Origin: DASZBR01 sp035943935
GTDB lineage: Bacteria > Pseudomonadota > Gammaproteobacteria > DASZBR01
Direction of reading: 5' to 3'
DNA: 64,000 nt
NCBI GenBank assembly: GCA_035943935.1
Contig: DASZBR010000002.1
Location: forward strand, 62,001 to 126,000
Shown here: positions 35,418 through 44,153 of the stretch, piece by piece
Layout: the number at the start of each line of letters is the position of its first letter
Position numbering within the stretch: position 1 is the stretch's first letter
Position numbers and translations under genes: made by a program
Notes under the pieces: model-generated
Told to the model about the DNA's origin: nothing
The model's database searches: none
What the model saw: only the letters and a program-made list of their open reading frames with translations

Positions 35418-36570
35418 GATGACGGATGTTGACCTCAGTAATAAACGCGTATTAATTCGCGAAGATTTTAATGTACCGTTCGAAAATGGCAAAATTTCCA
35501 GTGATGCGCGATTATTAGCTGCGCTGCCAACAATAAAATTGGCCCAAGAAAAAGGCGCAAAAATTATTTTAATATCCCATTTAGGTCGACCCGAAGAAGG
35601 CAAGTTTGAGGCTGATTTATCACTTGAGCCAGTGGCGATTAGGTTGGGCGAATTGTTAAATACTAAAATAAAATTTTATAAAAATTATCTCGATACTCCC
35701 ATAAATCTTAATTCTGGCGAAATTATTTTATGTGAGAATACAAGATTTAATATGGGCGAAAAAAGCAATAATACAGAATTAGCTAAAAAATTGGCTAATT
35801 TATGTGATGTTTTTGTGATGGATGCATTTGCAACCTCACATCGCGCAGAGGCTTCAACCTATGGCGTTGCGCAATATGCGCCCATTGCAGTAGCGGGACC
35901 CCTATTAGTTAAAGAACTTGATGCGCTGTATACAGCCTTAAAAAATCCAAAGCGTCCACTGATTGCTATCGTCGGGGGCAGTAAGGTTTCGTCGAAATTA
36001 TCAGTACTAGAAAAATTATTAGATCAGGTTGATGGATTAATTGTCGGTGGGGGGATTGCGAATACTTTTCTTGCCGCAAAAAATATAAATATCGGCAAGT
36101 CTTTATATGAGAAAGATTTAATTCCGGCAGCACAAAAATTATTAAAAACCAATAAGATTTATTTGCCCGAAGATGTTGTTATTGCTAAAGCTTTTTCTAA
36201 AGACGCTGAGTTTCGTGTCGTAGCGGTGGGTGAGGTTAAGTCGGATGAAATGATTTTGGATATTGGTCCTAAGACGGCTTCACATTATGCAGAACAATTA
36301 AAAAATTCGGGGACTATAATATGGAATGGTCCTGTGGGTGTATTCGAATTTCCGAATTTTTCAAAAGGCACAGAAGCATTAGCGCATGCCATTGCAGAGA
36401 GTAATGCTTTTTCTTTAGCAGGTGGTGGTGATACGCTAAGTGCCATAGAACTGTTTCATGTCACAAATAAAATTTCATATATTTCAACGGGCGGCGGAGC
36501 TTTTCTAGAATTTGTTGAAGGCAAAGCGTTACCCGCTGTCACTATCTTAGAGCAACGAGGAAAATCATGA
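35410..36570 (+). CDS. pgk: Phosphoglycerate kinase
   Basis: A 386-residue PGK. The GTG at 35410 gives MLKMTDVDLSNKRVLIREDFNVPF (MLKMTDVDL then NKRVLIREDFNVPF), matching the family start, and has a GGAG site about 10 bases upstream. ISHLGRPEEG and LCENTRFNMGEK form the substrate side. GGSKVSSK and the C-terminal STGGGAFLEFVEGK bind nucleotide. It makes ATP in glycolysis. pyk follows with a 4-base overlap. Confidence 0.96.
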   Translation: MLKMTDVDLSNKRVLIREDFNVPFENGKISSDARLLAALPTIKLAQEKGAKIILISHLGRPEEGKFEADLSLEPVAIRLGELLNTKIKFYKNYLDTPINLNSGEIILCENTRFNMGEKSNNTELAKKLANLCDVFVMDAFATSHRAEASTYGVAQYAPIAVAGPLLVKELDALYTALKNPKRPLIAIVGGSKVSSKLSVLEKLLDQVDGLIVGGGIANTFLAAKNINIGKSLYEKDLIPAAQKLLKTNKIYLPEDVVIAKAFSKDAEFRVVAVGEVKSDEMILDIGPKTASHYAEQLKNSGTIIWNGPVGVFEFPNFSKGTEALAHAIAESNAFSLAGGGDTLSAIELFHVTNKISYISTGGGAFLEFVEGKALPAVTILEQRGKS

Positions 36571-38003
36571 CATTACGACGAACGAAAATTGTAGCAACAT
36601 TAGGACCTGCATCCACTGATCCTGCTGTATTAAAACGCATGATCTTAGCGGGAGTAGATGTTGTACGCGTGAATTTTTCACACGGTGTCGCAGCGGATCA
36701 CGAGGCGCGCATCAATAGCATCAGAGAAATTTCAAAATCCTGTGGAAAAGAAATTGGCATTTTGGCAGATTTGCAAGGTCCTAAAATTCGCGTCTCCAAA
36801 TTTAAAGACGGCAAAGTCGAATTAAAGAAAGATAATATTTTTGTACTCGATGCGAGTCTTGATAGTGCAAGCGGCGATGATAAACAGGTGGGAATTGACT
36901 ACAAACAATTACCGCAGGATGTTCACCCAAAAGATATTTTATTATTGGATGACGGTCGATTAGTCTTTGAAGTCCAAGCGGTTGATGGACCCAAGATTAT
37001 TTGTCGCGTCGAAGTCGGCGGAATTCTCTCAAATAATAAAGGTATTAACAGACAGGGTGGTGGATTATCCGCTAAAGCATTAACCGACAAAGATAAAGCA
37101 GATTTGATTACAGCCGTTAAATTGGGCGCAGATTATATTGCTATTTCTTTTCCGCGTAGCGCGAATGATATTCACGAAGCGCGTGATTTAATTAAAGCCG
37201 CGAAAGGGAATGCAGGCATTATTGCAAAAATTGAACGTGCGGAAGCCATTGAAGTTATTGATGAAATTATTAAAGCCAGTGACGCCGTGATGGTTGCACG
37301 CGGTGATTTAGGTGTTGAAATTGGTGATGCAGAATTGCCGGCAGCACAAAAACATATTATTCATCGTTGCCGTGCATTAGATAAAGCTGTGATTACAGCC
37401 ACGCAGATGATGGAATCTATGATTGAGAACAGCATTCCTACACGTGCAGAAGTATTCGATGTAGCCAATGCGGTATTGGATGGCTCAGATGCGGTAATGC
37501 TTTCTGCAGAAACCGCTACGGGTAAACATCCGGATTTAGTTATTGCGGCGATGGCGCGAATTTGTTTAAGTGCAGAAAAACAACGACACATGAGTATCTC
37601 TCGTCATCGTGTGGAATGTGAATTTAAGCGTGTTGATGAGGCTATCGCAATGGCGACGATGTATGCGGCGAATCATTTTAATATTCAAGCCATTATTGCG
37701 CTGACAGAATCCGGTTCAACACCGTTGTGGATGTCGCGTATTCGATCGGGTATTCCTATTTATGCATTAACGCGGAATCTCCAAACCGAACGACGCATGA
37801 CATTATTTCGTGGTGTGTATCCCATGAATTTTGTCTTTGAAGAAAATGATCGCGGTAAAGTGATCAACAAGCGCGCGATGGATGAATTAGTCAAAAGACA
37901 AATAATCAAACAGGGTGATTATGTCATTATTACCCGAGGCGAACATACGGGTCAGCCGGGTGGAACGAACATGATGAAGATTGCGAGGGTGGGGGATGTG
38001 TAG
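36567..38003 (+). CDS. pyk: Pyruvate kinase
   Basis: A 478-residue pyruvate kinase starting LRRTKIVATLGPAS, with VRVNFSHG and the active-site signature GIIAKIERAEAI, then MVARGDLGVEI and TATQMMESM for metal and ADP binding. It performs the last step of glycolysis. It overlaps pgk by 4 bases. The usual glycolytic neighbour fba comes only after an interposed three-gene stretch (38042-39225). Confidence 0.96.
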   Translation: MTLRRTKIVATLGPASTDPAVLKRMILAGVDVVRVNFSHGVAADHEARINSIREISKSCGKEIGILADLQGPKIRVSKFKDGKVELKKDNIFVLDASLDSASGDDKQVGIDYKQLPQDVHPKDILLLDDGRLVFEVQAVDGPKIICRVEVGGILSNNKGINRQGGGLSAKALTDKDKADLITAVKLGADYIAISFPRSANDIHEARDLIKAAKGNAGIIAKIERAEAIEVIDEIIKASDAVMVARGDLGVEIGDAELPAAQKHIIHRCRALDKAVITATQMMESMIENSIPTRAEVFDVANAVLDGSDAVMLSAETATGKHPDLVIAAMARICLSAEKQRHMSISRHRVECEFKRVDEAIAMATMYAANHFNIQAIIALTESGSTPLWMSRIRSGIPIYALTRNLQTERRMTLFRGVYPMNFVFEENDRGKVINKRAMDELVKRQIIKQGDYVIITRGEHTGQPGGTNMMKIARVGDV

Positions 38004-38041
38004 GGTATAATAGGTCTAATTAATTTCAGTAAGGATGTTGT

Positions 38042-38656
38042 ATGAAATATAATCATAACGTTTTTATTAATTGCCCATTTGATAAAAAGTATCAGCCGTT
38101 TGAAGATGCCATTATCTTTACCATTATGGGTTGTGGTTTTAAAGCGAGAAGTGCAAAGGAATCTTCTGCTTCGAATAATAGGCTTTATAATATACAAAAA
38201 ATAATTCAAGAATGTGACTTCGCGGTTCACGATATTTCTCGTACTGAACTTGATAACAAAAATAAATTGCCGCGATTTAATATGCCGTTCGAGTTAGGTT
38301 TATTTCTAGGTGCAAAATATTTTGGTGGTCAGTTTCATGATGGGAAGTCATGCCTTATTTTTGATAGGGGGCAATATCGATATGAGAAGTTTATATCGGA
38401 TATTAAAGGACATGACATTATTAGTCATCGAGATATCCCTCTTAGAGTGGTAGATCCAATTCGTAATTGTTTAGCAGAACTAGCAGGTGATCAGAAAATT
38501 TTATTGGGTTCGGATATCTGTAGCTTGTATTCTGCATTTTGTAGATGGTTGATAAAAGGCAAAATTAAGCGTGAGAGCTTATCTTTTGGAAAATTTGCAC
38601 ATATTATTTCAAAGTATTTTGAGTCTATTGGAGGATGCTATGCCATACAAGATTAA
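38042..38656 (+). CDS. TIR-like / nucleotide-binding protein, candidate defence effector
   Basis: A 204-residue protein with the block FINCPFDKKYQPFEDAIIF near the N-terminus, then CGFKARSAKE, CDFAVHDISRTELD (Asp64) and PRFNMPFELGLFLGAKYFGG with Glu84. This order of a strand-loop start, a DISR motif and a helix with FELGLFLG resembles the Rossmann-like fold of TIR and nucleoside deoxyribosyltransferase families, where the Glu is catalytic on NAD-like substrates. I recall related proteins annotated only as hypothetical or TIR-like. It overlaps the next 60-residue gene by 17 bases and is inserted between pyk and fba. Confidence 0.65.
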   Translation: MKYNHNVFINCPFDKKYQPFEDAIIFTIMGCGFKARSAKESSASNNRLYNIQKIIQECDFAVHDISRTELDNKNKLPRFNMPFELGLFLGAKYFGGQFHDGKSCLIFDRGQYRYEKFISDIKGHDIISHRDIPLRVVDPIRNCLAELAGDQKILLGSDICSLYSAFCRWLIKGKIKRESLSFGKFAHIISKYFESIGGCYAIQD

Positions 38657-38822
38657 AATTCCCAAGATTTTATATCCGAGCGTAATTACTAAGAAAGAGA
38701 AAGACGAAGCAAATAAGTTGATTAAAGCGGCGTTTAGAATATGTCCGCCTGAGGAGGCTATAAGGCTTGTAATTAAAGAATTTAAAAAAGCAAAGCATCA
38801 CCATGGTCATCAACATCACTAA
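38640..38822 (+). CDS. Small His-tailed partner of the TIR-like protein
   Basis: A 60-residue basic protein starting MPYKIKIPKILYPSVITKKE. A middle helix (EEAIRLVIKEFKKAK) is followed by a tail with six histidines in the last eight residues (HHHGHQHH). The ATG at 38640 lies 5 bases after GGAGGA and inside the end of the TIR-like gene, so the two are coupled. The tail could bind zinc, nickel or nucleic acid. It may be an immunity or regulatory partner of the upstream protein; nothing proves this. Confidence 0.65.
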   Translation: MPYKIKIPKILYPSVITKKEKDEANKLIKAAFRICPPEEAIRLVIKEFKKAKHHHGHQHH

Positions 38823-38838
38823 CGTCTAGGTTTTTTAT

Positions 38839-39225
38839 ATGAGTAATCTTAATAGACAAACATTTTCAACAGAAACGCATTGGGAAGAAATAGCAGGTTT
38901 TTCACGTGCTGTTCGCGTTGACAATCATATTTTTGTAGCTGGAACAACAGCTACAGGTCCCGAAGGTATTATGCACAAAGGCAATCTGGCTAAACAAATG
39001 TCTTTTATTCTTGATAGAATTGAGCAAGCAATCGTTAAGCTCGGTGGTACATTAAGTGATGTCGTTCGTACACGAATTTATGTGAGTGATATTAAAGATT
39101 GGGAAGTGGTTGCAAAATTGCATGGCGAAAAATTTCGAACCATTAAGCCTGTGAATACCTTAGTGCAGGCGAAATTAGTGGGTGAGTGTTTGGTAGAAGT
39201 AGAGGCTGAAGCTATAATTTCTTAA
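38839..39225 (+). CDS. RidA/YjgF family protein
   Basis: A 128-residue Rid-fold protein with FVAGTTATGPEGIMHKGN, the conserved arginine in DVVRTRIYVSD and a C-terminal LVEVEAEAI strand. RidA deaminates reactive enamine/imine intermediates, but this branch (GFSRAVRVDNHIFVAGTTAT start) is not canonical RidA and the substrate is open. It follows the TIR-like pair by 16 bases with a weak ribosome site and precedes fba by 23 bases. Confidence 0.88.
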   Translation: MSNLNRQTFSTETHWEEIAGFSRAVRVDNHIFVAGTTATGPEGIMHKGNLAKQMSFILDRIEQAIVKLGGTLSDVVRTRIYVSDIKDWEVVAKLHGEKFRTIKPVNTLVQAKLVGECLVEVEAEAIIS

Positions 39226-39248
39226 ATTAATTTGATGGAGATTAAAAA

Positions 39249-40313
39249 ATGGCATTAATTTCAATGCGTCAATTATTAGACCACGCGGCAGAACACGGAT
39301 ATGGCGTTCCTGCTTTCAATGTAAATAATCTAGAACAAATGCGCGCGATGATGGAAGCGGCATCGGAAACTAATAGCCCGGTTATTGTTCAAGCATCCGC
39401 CGGTGCACGAAAATATGCCGGTGCGCCATTTTTACGACACTTAATTTTAGCGGCAATTGAAGAGTGGCCTGAAATTCCGGTATGTATGCATCAAGACCAC
39501 GGGGCATCGCCTGATGTCTGCCAGCGTTCTATTCAATTAGGTTTCTCCTCAGTCATGATGGACGGATCTTTAAAAGAAGACATGAAAACGCCATCGGATT
39601 TTGACTACAATGTTAAAGTGACAAAACAAACCGTTGATATGGCACACGCCTGTGGTGTTTCTGTTGAGGGTGAATTAGGGTGTTTAGGATCATTAGAGAC
39701 AGGTGTAGCGGGTGAAGAAGATGGTTCCGGAGCAGAAGGGGTTTTGTCACACTCACAATTATTAACCGATCCGGAAGAAGCCGCAAAATTTGTCAAAGCA
39801 ACCAAAGTTGACGCATTAGCGATTGCGATTGGAACCAGTCACGGTGCGTATAAATTTACGCGTCCACCGACAGGCGATATTTTAGCCATCGACAGAATTA
39901 AAGAAATTCATAAACGAATTCCAGATACACATTTGGTGATGCACGGTTCATCGTCTGTTCCACAAGATTGGCTTAAAATTATTGATGAATTTGGTGGCGC
40001 GATGGGAGAAACCTACGGTGTGCCTGTTTCAGAAATTCAAGAAGGCATTAAGCACGGCGTTCGAAAAATTAATATTGATACCGATTTGAGAATGGCATCG
40101 ACGGGAGCGATAAGAAGATATTTAGCTAAAAATCCGAAAGAATTTGATCCGCGAAAATATTTAGGTGAAACCGTTAAGGCGATGAAAGATATTTGTAAAG
40201 CGCGTTACGAAGCATTTGGTACGGCAGGTAATGCATCAAAAATAAAAATTATTTCTTTGGAAAAAATGTTCCAACGTTATAAAGCAGGTGAGTTGGATCC
40301 GCGCGTAAATTAG
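39249..40313 (+). CDS. fba: Class II fructose-bisphosphate aldolase
   Basis: A 354-residue class II aldolase of the longer CbbA-like subtype. Zinc ligands lie in CMHQDHGASPD, VEGELGCLG and LVMHGSSSVPQ, and NIDTDLRMAST holds the substrate loop. It splits fructose 1,6-bisphosphate in glycolysis or joins trioses in gluconeogenesis. It carries the conserved neighbour relation to pgk and pyk although three genes intervene. The next gene starts 9 bases later. Confidence 0.95.
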   Translation: MALISMRQLLDHAAEHGYGVPAFNVNNLEQMRAMMEAASETNSPVIVQASAGARKYAGAPFLRHLILAAIEEWPEIPVCMHQDHGASPDVCQRSIQLGFSSVMMDGSLKEDMKTPSDFDYNVKVTKQTVDMAHACGVSVEGELGCLGSLETGVAGEEDGSGAEGVLSHSQLLTDPEEAAKFVKATKVDALAIAIGTSHGAYKFTRPPTGDILAIDRIKEIHKRIPDTHLVMHGSSSVPQDWLKIIDEFGGAMGETYGVPVSEIQEGIKHGVRKINIDTDLRMASTGAIRRYLAKNPKEFDPRKYLGETVKAMKDICKARYEAFGTAGNASKIKIISLEKMFQRYKAGELDPRVN

Positions 40314-40322
40314 GGAGAGATC

Positions 40323-40847
40323 ATGGCACATGATTTGTCGGAAGAGGCGATCAGAAAATTTGAAAAAGAAGTAGAAAGTTTGCAAAAAGATTTAAGTCAG
40401 TTTGAAACAATGCGGTCATTAGTAAAAAATAATGCGTTGCCGGAAGATTCGCATCAATTGCGTCATGCGGGTGAGGTCGTGAGTAACCGATTGAAAGATC
40501 GATCATTGTCGGAGGATGCTAAGCAATTTGCTTGGAAACGATTAGAGTTGATGCATGATCCGACCGATGCGAATGCTAAAAAAGAATTATTTGCGCTGTT
40601 TAAAAAATATGGCCTTAATGATTTAGCAGGGAATTATGCGGTCGAGCCTGAGCCTATTGTGCCGTCGCCGCGTAATAGAACAGAATCTCCGCGAAATTCG
40701 CCGCGTAGTGGGTTTCTGAGTAGAGTCGGCAGTAAATTGGCGGGATTTATTTCACCGCGCAGCAGAAAATCAGAACGCCCAGCGGCGAGTGACGAAGATT
40801 CAACAGAAAGTGTTGGTACTCCAAGATTTGGCGTACGTCCAGATTAG
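40323..40847 (+). CDS. Orphan protein with Ser/Pro/Arg-rich tail
   Basis: A 174-residue protein I do not recognise. The first 100 residues are helical and charged (EEAIRKFEKEVESLQKDLSQ). From about residue 115 the chain is low-complexity, with repeated SPR units (ESPRNSPRSG, FISPRSRKSERP), and ends GTPRFGVRPD. A GGGAGAG site precedes its ATG, and it follows fba by 9 bases, so it may ride on that transcript. The disordered basic tail resembles those of other orphans here. It is a candidate secreted effector, by inference. Confidence 0.7.
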   Translation: MAHDLSEEAIRKFEKEVESLQKDLSQFETMRSLVKNNALPEDSHQLRHAGEVVSNRLKDRSLSEDAKQFAWKRLELMHDPTDANAKKELFALFKKYGLNDLAGNYAVEPEPIVPSPRNRTESPRNSPRSGFLSRVGSKLAGFISPRSRKSERPAASDEDSTESVGTPRFGVRPD

Positions 40848-40874
40848 TCAAGTCGTTTTGCAAAAAATATTTTC

Positions 40875-40890
40875 CTTAATAATTCCTTAA
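40875..40890 (+). promoter_or_regulatory. PmrA-type box upstream of the 706-residue orphan
   Basis: CTTAA, six bases, CTTAA, the same 11-base period as the other two boxes. TATAAG at 40905 and CATAAT at 40911 follow as possible -10 elements, and the start codon is at 40974. Confidence 0.7.
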
Positions 40891-40973
40891 GCTTTGTCAG
40901 TTAGTATAAGCATAATGATTCTCGTTCAATACAAGAAGAAATTTAAAAGTAAAATTAAATTGGAGAATGTGTT

Positions 40974-43094
40974 ATGGCTACTGAGATATTTGATTCGCTG
41001 GAGCGGCTTCTTCAGCGGGGTGAATTAAATGCTGCTGCTAATGTCTATCTTGCTATTCGTCCTTCACTTCGTGCGTTTGATTTGGCGATGCTTCGCAAGC
41101 GCCTTCCTCGACAAAACCATATTGGGCTATTAAGGAAATTATATTTTCAACATACTGTCGATAATCAACGATTTCACGCCGAAAATATTCTAGAGGATTT
41201 CTTATCGTTAAATCCAGATGCAGAAGAAAAGACTAATTTTGAGGGTGTTATTACAACCCCTGATTTTTTTAGAGCAGCACTGGATGCGTTTAAAACGAAG
41301 GCACAACAGTTTGATGAAAAAAGCATTGATCAAAAAAGTAAAGATGAGCTTGAAAGTGAAAAGAAAACTGTCGCTTTTGCTGTGACTGGGTTAGGCGAAA
41401 TGGATAAGCGCATAACGGCTAAGTTAGCGCAGTTGTCAGAACAGGAAAAGTACTATTCTGTTGAGACATTACGGAGTGTTTTTCAAGAATTACAGAAAGA
41501 AATTATTGAACAAAAGAATGGTTTTCTCGCTCGTTGGCGTATTTTGCAGAAAGTTAAGGATAATGTTGTTGTGCCACAACCACCAAAAGTGCAATTACAA
41601 CAACCGCCAATACAACGAGAACCACTGTTACCGCCAAAACCTCTGATTCAACCAGTTCCCGTTCAACCACTGCCTGATAATGATGTGGTTTCACAGGATG
41701 CTCAACCTACTAAAACGAAAATTAAAATACGAATGAGTTTCCTGAATCGATATGCATTAAGAAAAAGCTTGGAAGAAGCACTTCGTGAAGATCGCTTGAC
41801 GGATGTGGTAGCTATTGATTATCACTTTAGGAATTTGATTGCAGATGAATCGCCTCGTGATCGTGAGGTTAAATCTCGCGCATTCAGGAGCGTACTTTTA
41901 AAAGATGCGCGTTACCTTGAAATTTTAAAAGCAGAATTCAGTTTAGCAAGTGAAGAAAGTAATCAACGCGTTGTCAGTGAAATAGGTCTTGAGTTATCTC
42001 GATTACTGGATAGAGAAACTTTTGCGAAACTTATTATGGAACTACAATCCTCTCACCACTTAAATAAACAACTCAATGTATATGAGAAAAGAGCGGCTGT
42101 TTTGCGTAACATGGCTTGGGATCAGAAAAATGATGATGCACTTCGTGAAGAAAAAGAGGTGTTGGGTTCTCTCATAGGATTTCTAGATGGCTTAAAAACT
42201 AAAGTTTCTGAAAAGAAAGATAAACCTACCGGCAGTAGATTTGTAAAGAAAAAACAAGGTCTCGCGGGACTTCCTCTTTCGCCAGGTATGCAGATCGAAC
42301 GACCGCCTCGCGTGATTATTGAAAGTAAACTTGAGCAAGATTTAGGCAAAAAGATTAATTTTCATTCTGCCCGGAGCGCAGTTCTCGACAACGTCATCGC
42401 TAAACGGCATATAACAGAGGCATCTGAAAATCAAAAGAGGGAACGGGTCAGCAGTTTTTGTGCTAACCGCGCACATAGAAAAAAATTCCATGCTGCGTTG
42501 GACGCGATACCTCCAAAGCGATTTCAGTTGTTTTTTGGAGCGTCTCGTAAAGCTTTTGATGCGAAAAAATTTATTACGCTGTTGACTGAAATAAATGATG
42601 GGGCTACGCGGCAGAATGATGACCCATCAAAGAAAAACGAGATCTTTTTTCAGGCCTTGCTGACTTTTTTCCGTCAGCTGTCCAGTTTTAAATTAAAAAG
42701 ATTGATTGAGGATCTTAATCACCCCACGTTTAAAAATTTCTTTTTTGCTTTCGACTATTATGCAGATATTCCTGAGAATTCGAATGCTACAAACATCGTT
42801 CACTTATTTAAAGGTCTTAAGACCGATGGCGTGGAAGAGCAGCGTCCGTTGGCAGCGTTACAAACGTTAACATCGACATTTATTGCCGCTTTTCACGAAG
42901 CGTTGATTGAACATGACATTGATTTTGTCAATTATTTCCAAACAAGTCCTATTAAACAACATGAAGATGTACACAAGGCAAATCAGGGATTTATCTGGGA
43001 ATATGTCATGAACAACTCGGGGAAAAATATACTCGACCGACAAGAGGGTGATGAGTGGTTCGAGGTTCCACTGGTATCACCACGCGCTTTTTAA
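40974..43094 (+). CDS. Orphan 706-residue helical protein under a PmrA-type box
   Basis: No family recognised. The N-terminal region (1-200) and the region after residue 255 start with similar helical units (SLERLLQRGELNAAANVYLA and SLEEALREDRLTDVVAIDYH), suggesting an internal repeat. A Pro/Gln-rich linker (PQPPKVQLQQPP and following) at about 202-245 separates them. The remaining 450 residues are helical and charged. There is no signal peptide or membrane segment, and the C-terminus ends VPLVSPRAF. It has a GGAG site and its own promoter region with a PmrA-type box, which points to a Dot/Icm effector. The assignment is inference. Confidence 0.75.
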   Translation: MATEIFDSLERLLQRGELNAAANVYLAIRPSLRAFDLAMLRKRLPRQNHIGLLRKLYFQHTVDNQRFHAENILEDFLSLNPDAEEKTNFEGVITTPDFFRAALDAFKTKAQQFDEKSIDQKSKDELESEKKTVAFAVTGLGEMDKRITAKLAQLSEQEKYYSVETLRSVFQELQKEIIEQKNGFLARWRILQKVKDNVVVPQPPKVQLQQPPIQREPLLPPKPLIQPVPVQPLPDNDVVSQDAQPTKTKIKIRMSFLNRYALRKSLEEALREDRLTDVVAIDYHFRNLIADESPRDREVKSRAFRSVLLKDARYLEILKAEFSLASEESNQRVVSEIGLELSRLLDRETFAKLIMELQSSHHLNKQLNVYEKRAAVLRNMAWDQKNDDALREEKEVLGSLIGFLDGLKTKVSEKKDKPTGSRFVKKKQGLAGLPLSPGMQIERPPRVIIESKLEQDLGKKINFHSARSAVLDNVIAKRHITEASENQKRERVSSFCANRAHRKKFHAALDAIPPKRFQLFFGASRKAFDAKKFITLLTEINDGATRQNDDPSKKNEIFFQALLTFFRQLSSFKLKRLIEDLNHPTFKNFFFAFDYYADIPENSNATNIVHLFKGLKTDGVEEQRPLAALQTLTSTFIAAFHEALIEHDIDFVNYFQTSPIKQHEDVHKANQGFIWEYVMNNSGKNILDRQEGDEWFEVPLVSPRAF

Positions 43095-43215
43095 AAAGCA
43101 CCAATTCCTAACGAAACGTACACGCTAGAAATATCTTCAACCACTAATAATTTTTGATTAATGAGATTGTTTTGATTTTGAAGATCCGTCAGCTGCGTCG
43201 TTAAATACGTTGACT
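43091..43215 (-). pseudogene. Possible remnant of a lost gene's 3' end
   Basis: On the minus strand, downstream of waaC, an open stretch of 40 codons without start reads LTDLQNQNNLINQKLLVVED and then ISSVYVSLGIGAF before a stop. It looks protein-like (amphipathic helix, then a strand-like terminus as in some outer membrane proteins). It could be the tail of a gene whose body was displaced by the 40974-43094 insertion. Weak evidence. Confidence 0.3.
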
Positions 43216-43217
43216 AA

Positions 43218-44153
43218 TCACGCTAATGCGTCAAGGATCATCTCGGGTTGAATGTTTTTCATGTCATCACGTTTGATGTGAATCTGATTTTTGCCAATGG
43301 TACCAATTAATTTTGGATCAGTAGGGCCATAGAGTGAAATAGTCGGCGCATCCAGTGCTGCAGATAAATGTCCCAGTCCCGTGTCTACCGCAATATTAAA
43401 ATTTGAATGTAATAATATGCTAGCTAATTCTGTTAAAGTAGATTTAGGTAGCACTTCAACGTGAGAATTATTTTCAGCAAGTCGTTCTGCGCGTGATTTT
43501 TCTTCGGTATTGCCCCACGGCAATAATATTTTCAACTCTTTTGGTTTAAGCAATTCAATTAATTTTGCCCAATGTTCTTCAGGCCAGCATTTATCATCGC
43601 GCGTCGTGCCATGTAATAACACACAATAATTTTGACGTAACTGTATGAAATTAGCTTTATTAATTCCATAGTCGGGGATTTCGTCACTGAAATTATAATT
43701 TAAACTTTGTGCGAATAATTTTCGAATGCGGGGAATGGCATGTAAATCCCAGCTGATGTTAAAACTTTTGTTATATAAAAAAGACGCGAGGGGTTCTCGA
43801 ATAGAGTTTCTGTCATAGCCATATCGCGTGCCCTTGGAAAATAAGCTAATCACGCTACTTTTAATTAACCCCTGGGCATCTATGACCGCATCATATTTCT
43901 CGGATTTTAAGTTTTTGTAAAAACTTTCGAGCTCTGCATTCTTAAGCGTCTGAATAATATTTTTTCGCCATTTTCTAACTGGAGCAGGAATAATTTTTTT
44001 AACACTGGGATGAAAGCGGGGTATTTCTGAAAAAGCCGGTTCAACGACCCAGTCAAATTGAATATCGGGATTCTGTTTTCGCGCATCGGTGAGAGCAGGG
44101 AGCGTGTGAATAACATCGCCTAACGATGACATTTTAATGACTAAAACTCGCAT
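43218..44153 (-). CDS. waaC: Lipopolysaccharide heptosyltransferase I
   Basis: A 311-residue GT9 enzyme starting MRVLVIKMSSLGDVIHTLPA. The ADP-heptose-binding part holds LLHGTTRDDKCWPEEHW and AVDTGLGHLSAALDAPTISLYGPTDP. It adds the first heptose to Kdo in the inner core. The ATG at 44153 was chosen over an upstream open stretch of 31 codons that lies inside waaF. It overlaps waaF by 13 bases. It is the last gene of lgt-zinc finger-waaF-waaC. Confidence 0.92.
   Translation of the reverse strand: MRVLVIKMSSLGDVIHTLPALTDARKQNPDIQFDWVVEPAFSEIPRFHPSVKKIIPAPVRKWRKNIIQTLKNAELESFYKNLKSEKYDAVIDAQGLIKSSVISLFSKGTRYGYDRNSIREPLASFLYNKSFNISWDLHAIPRIRKLFAQSLNYNFSDEIPDYGINKANFIQLRQNYCVLLHGTTRDDKCWPEEHWAKLIELLKPKELKILLPWGNTEEKSRAERLAENNSHVEVLPKSTLTELASILLHSNFNIAVDTGLGHLSAALDAPTISLYGPTDPKLIGTIGKNQIHIKRDDMKNIQPEMILDALA

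Noticed and set aside
38006..38011. TATAAT as promoter of the TIR-like gene
   Set aside because: The nearest -35-like TTGCGA is 19 bases away and inside pyk; possible but too weak to list.
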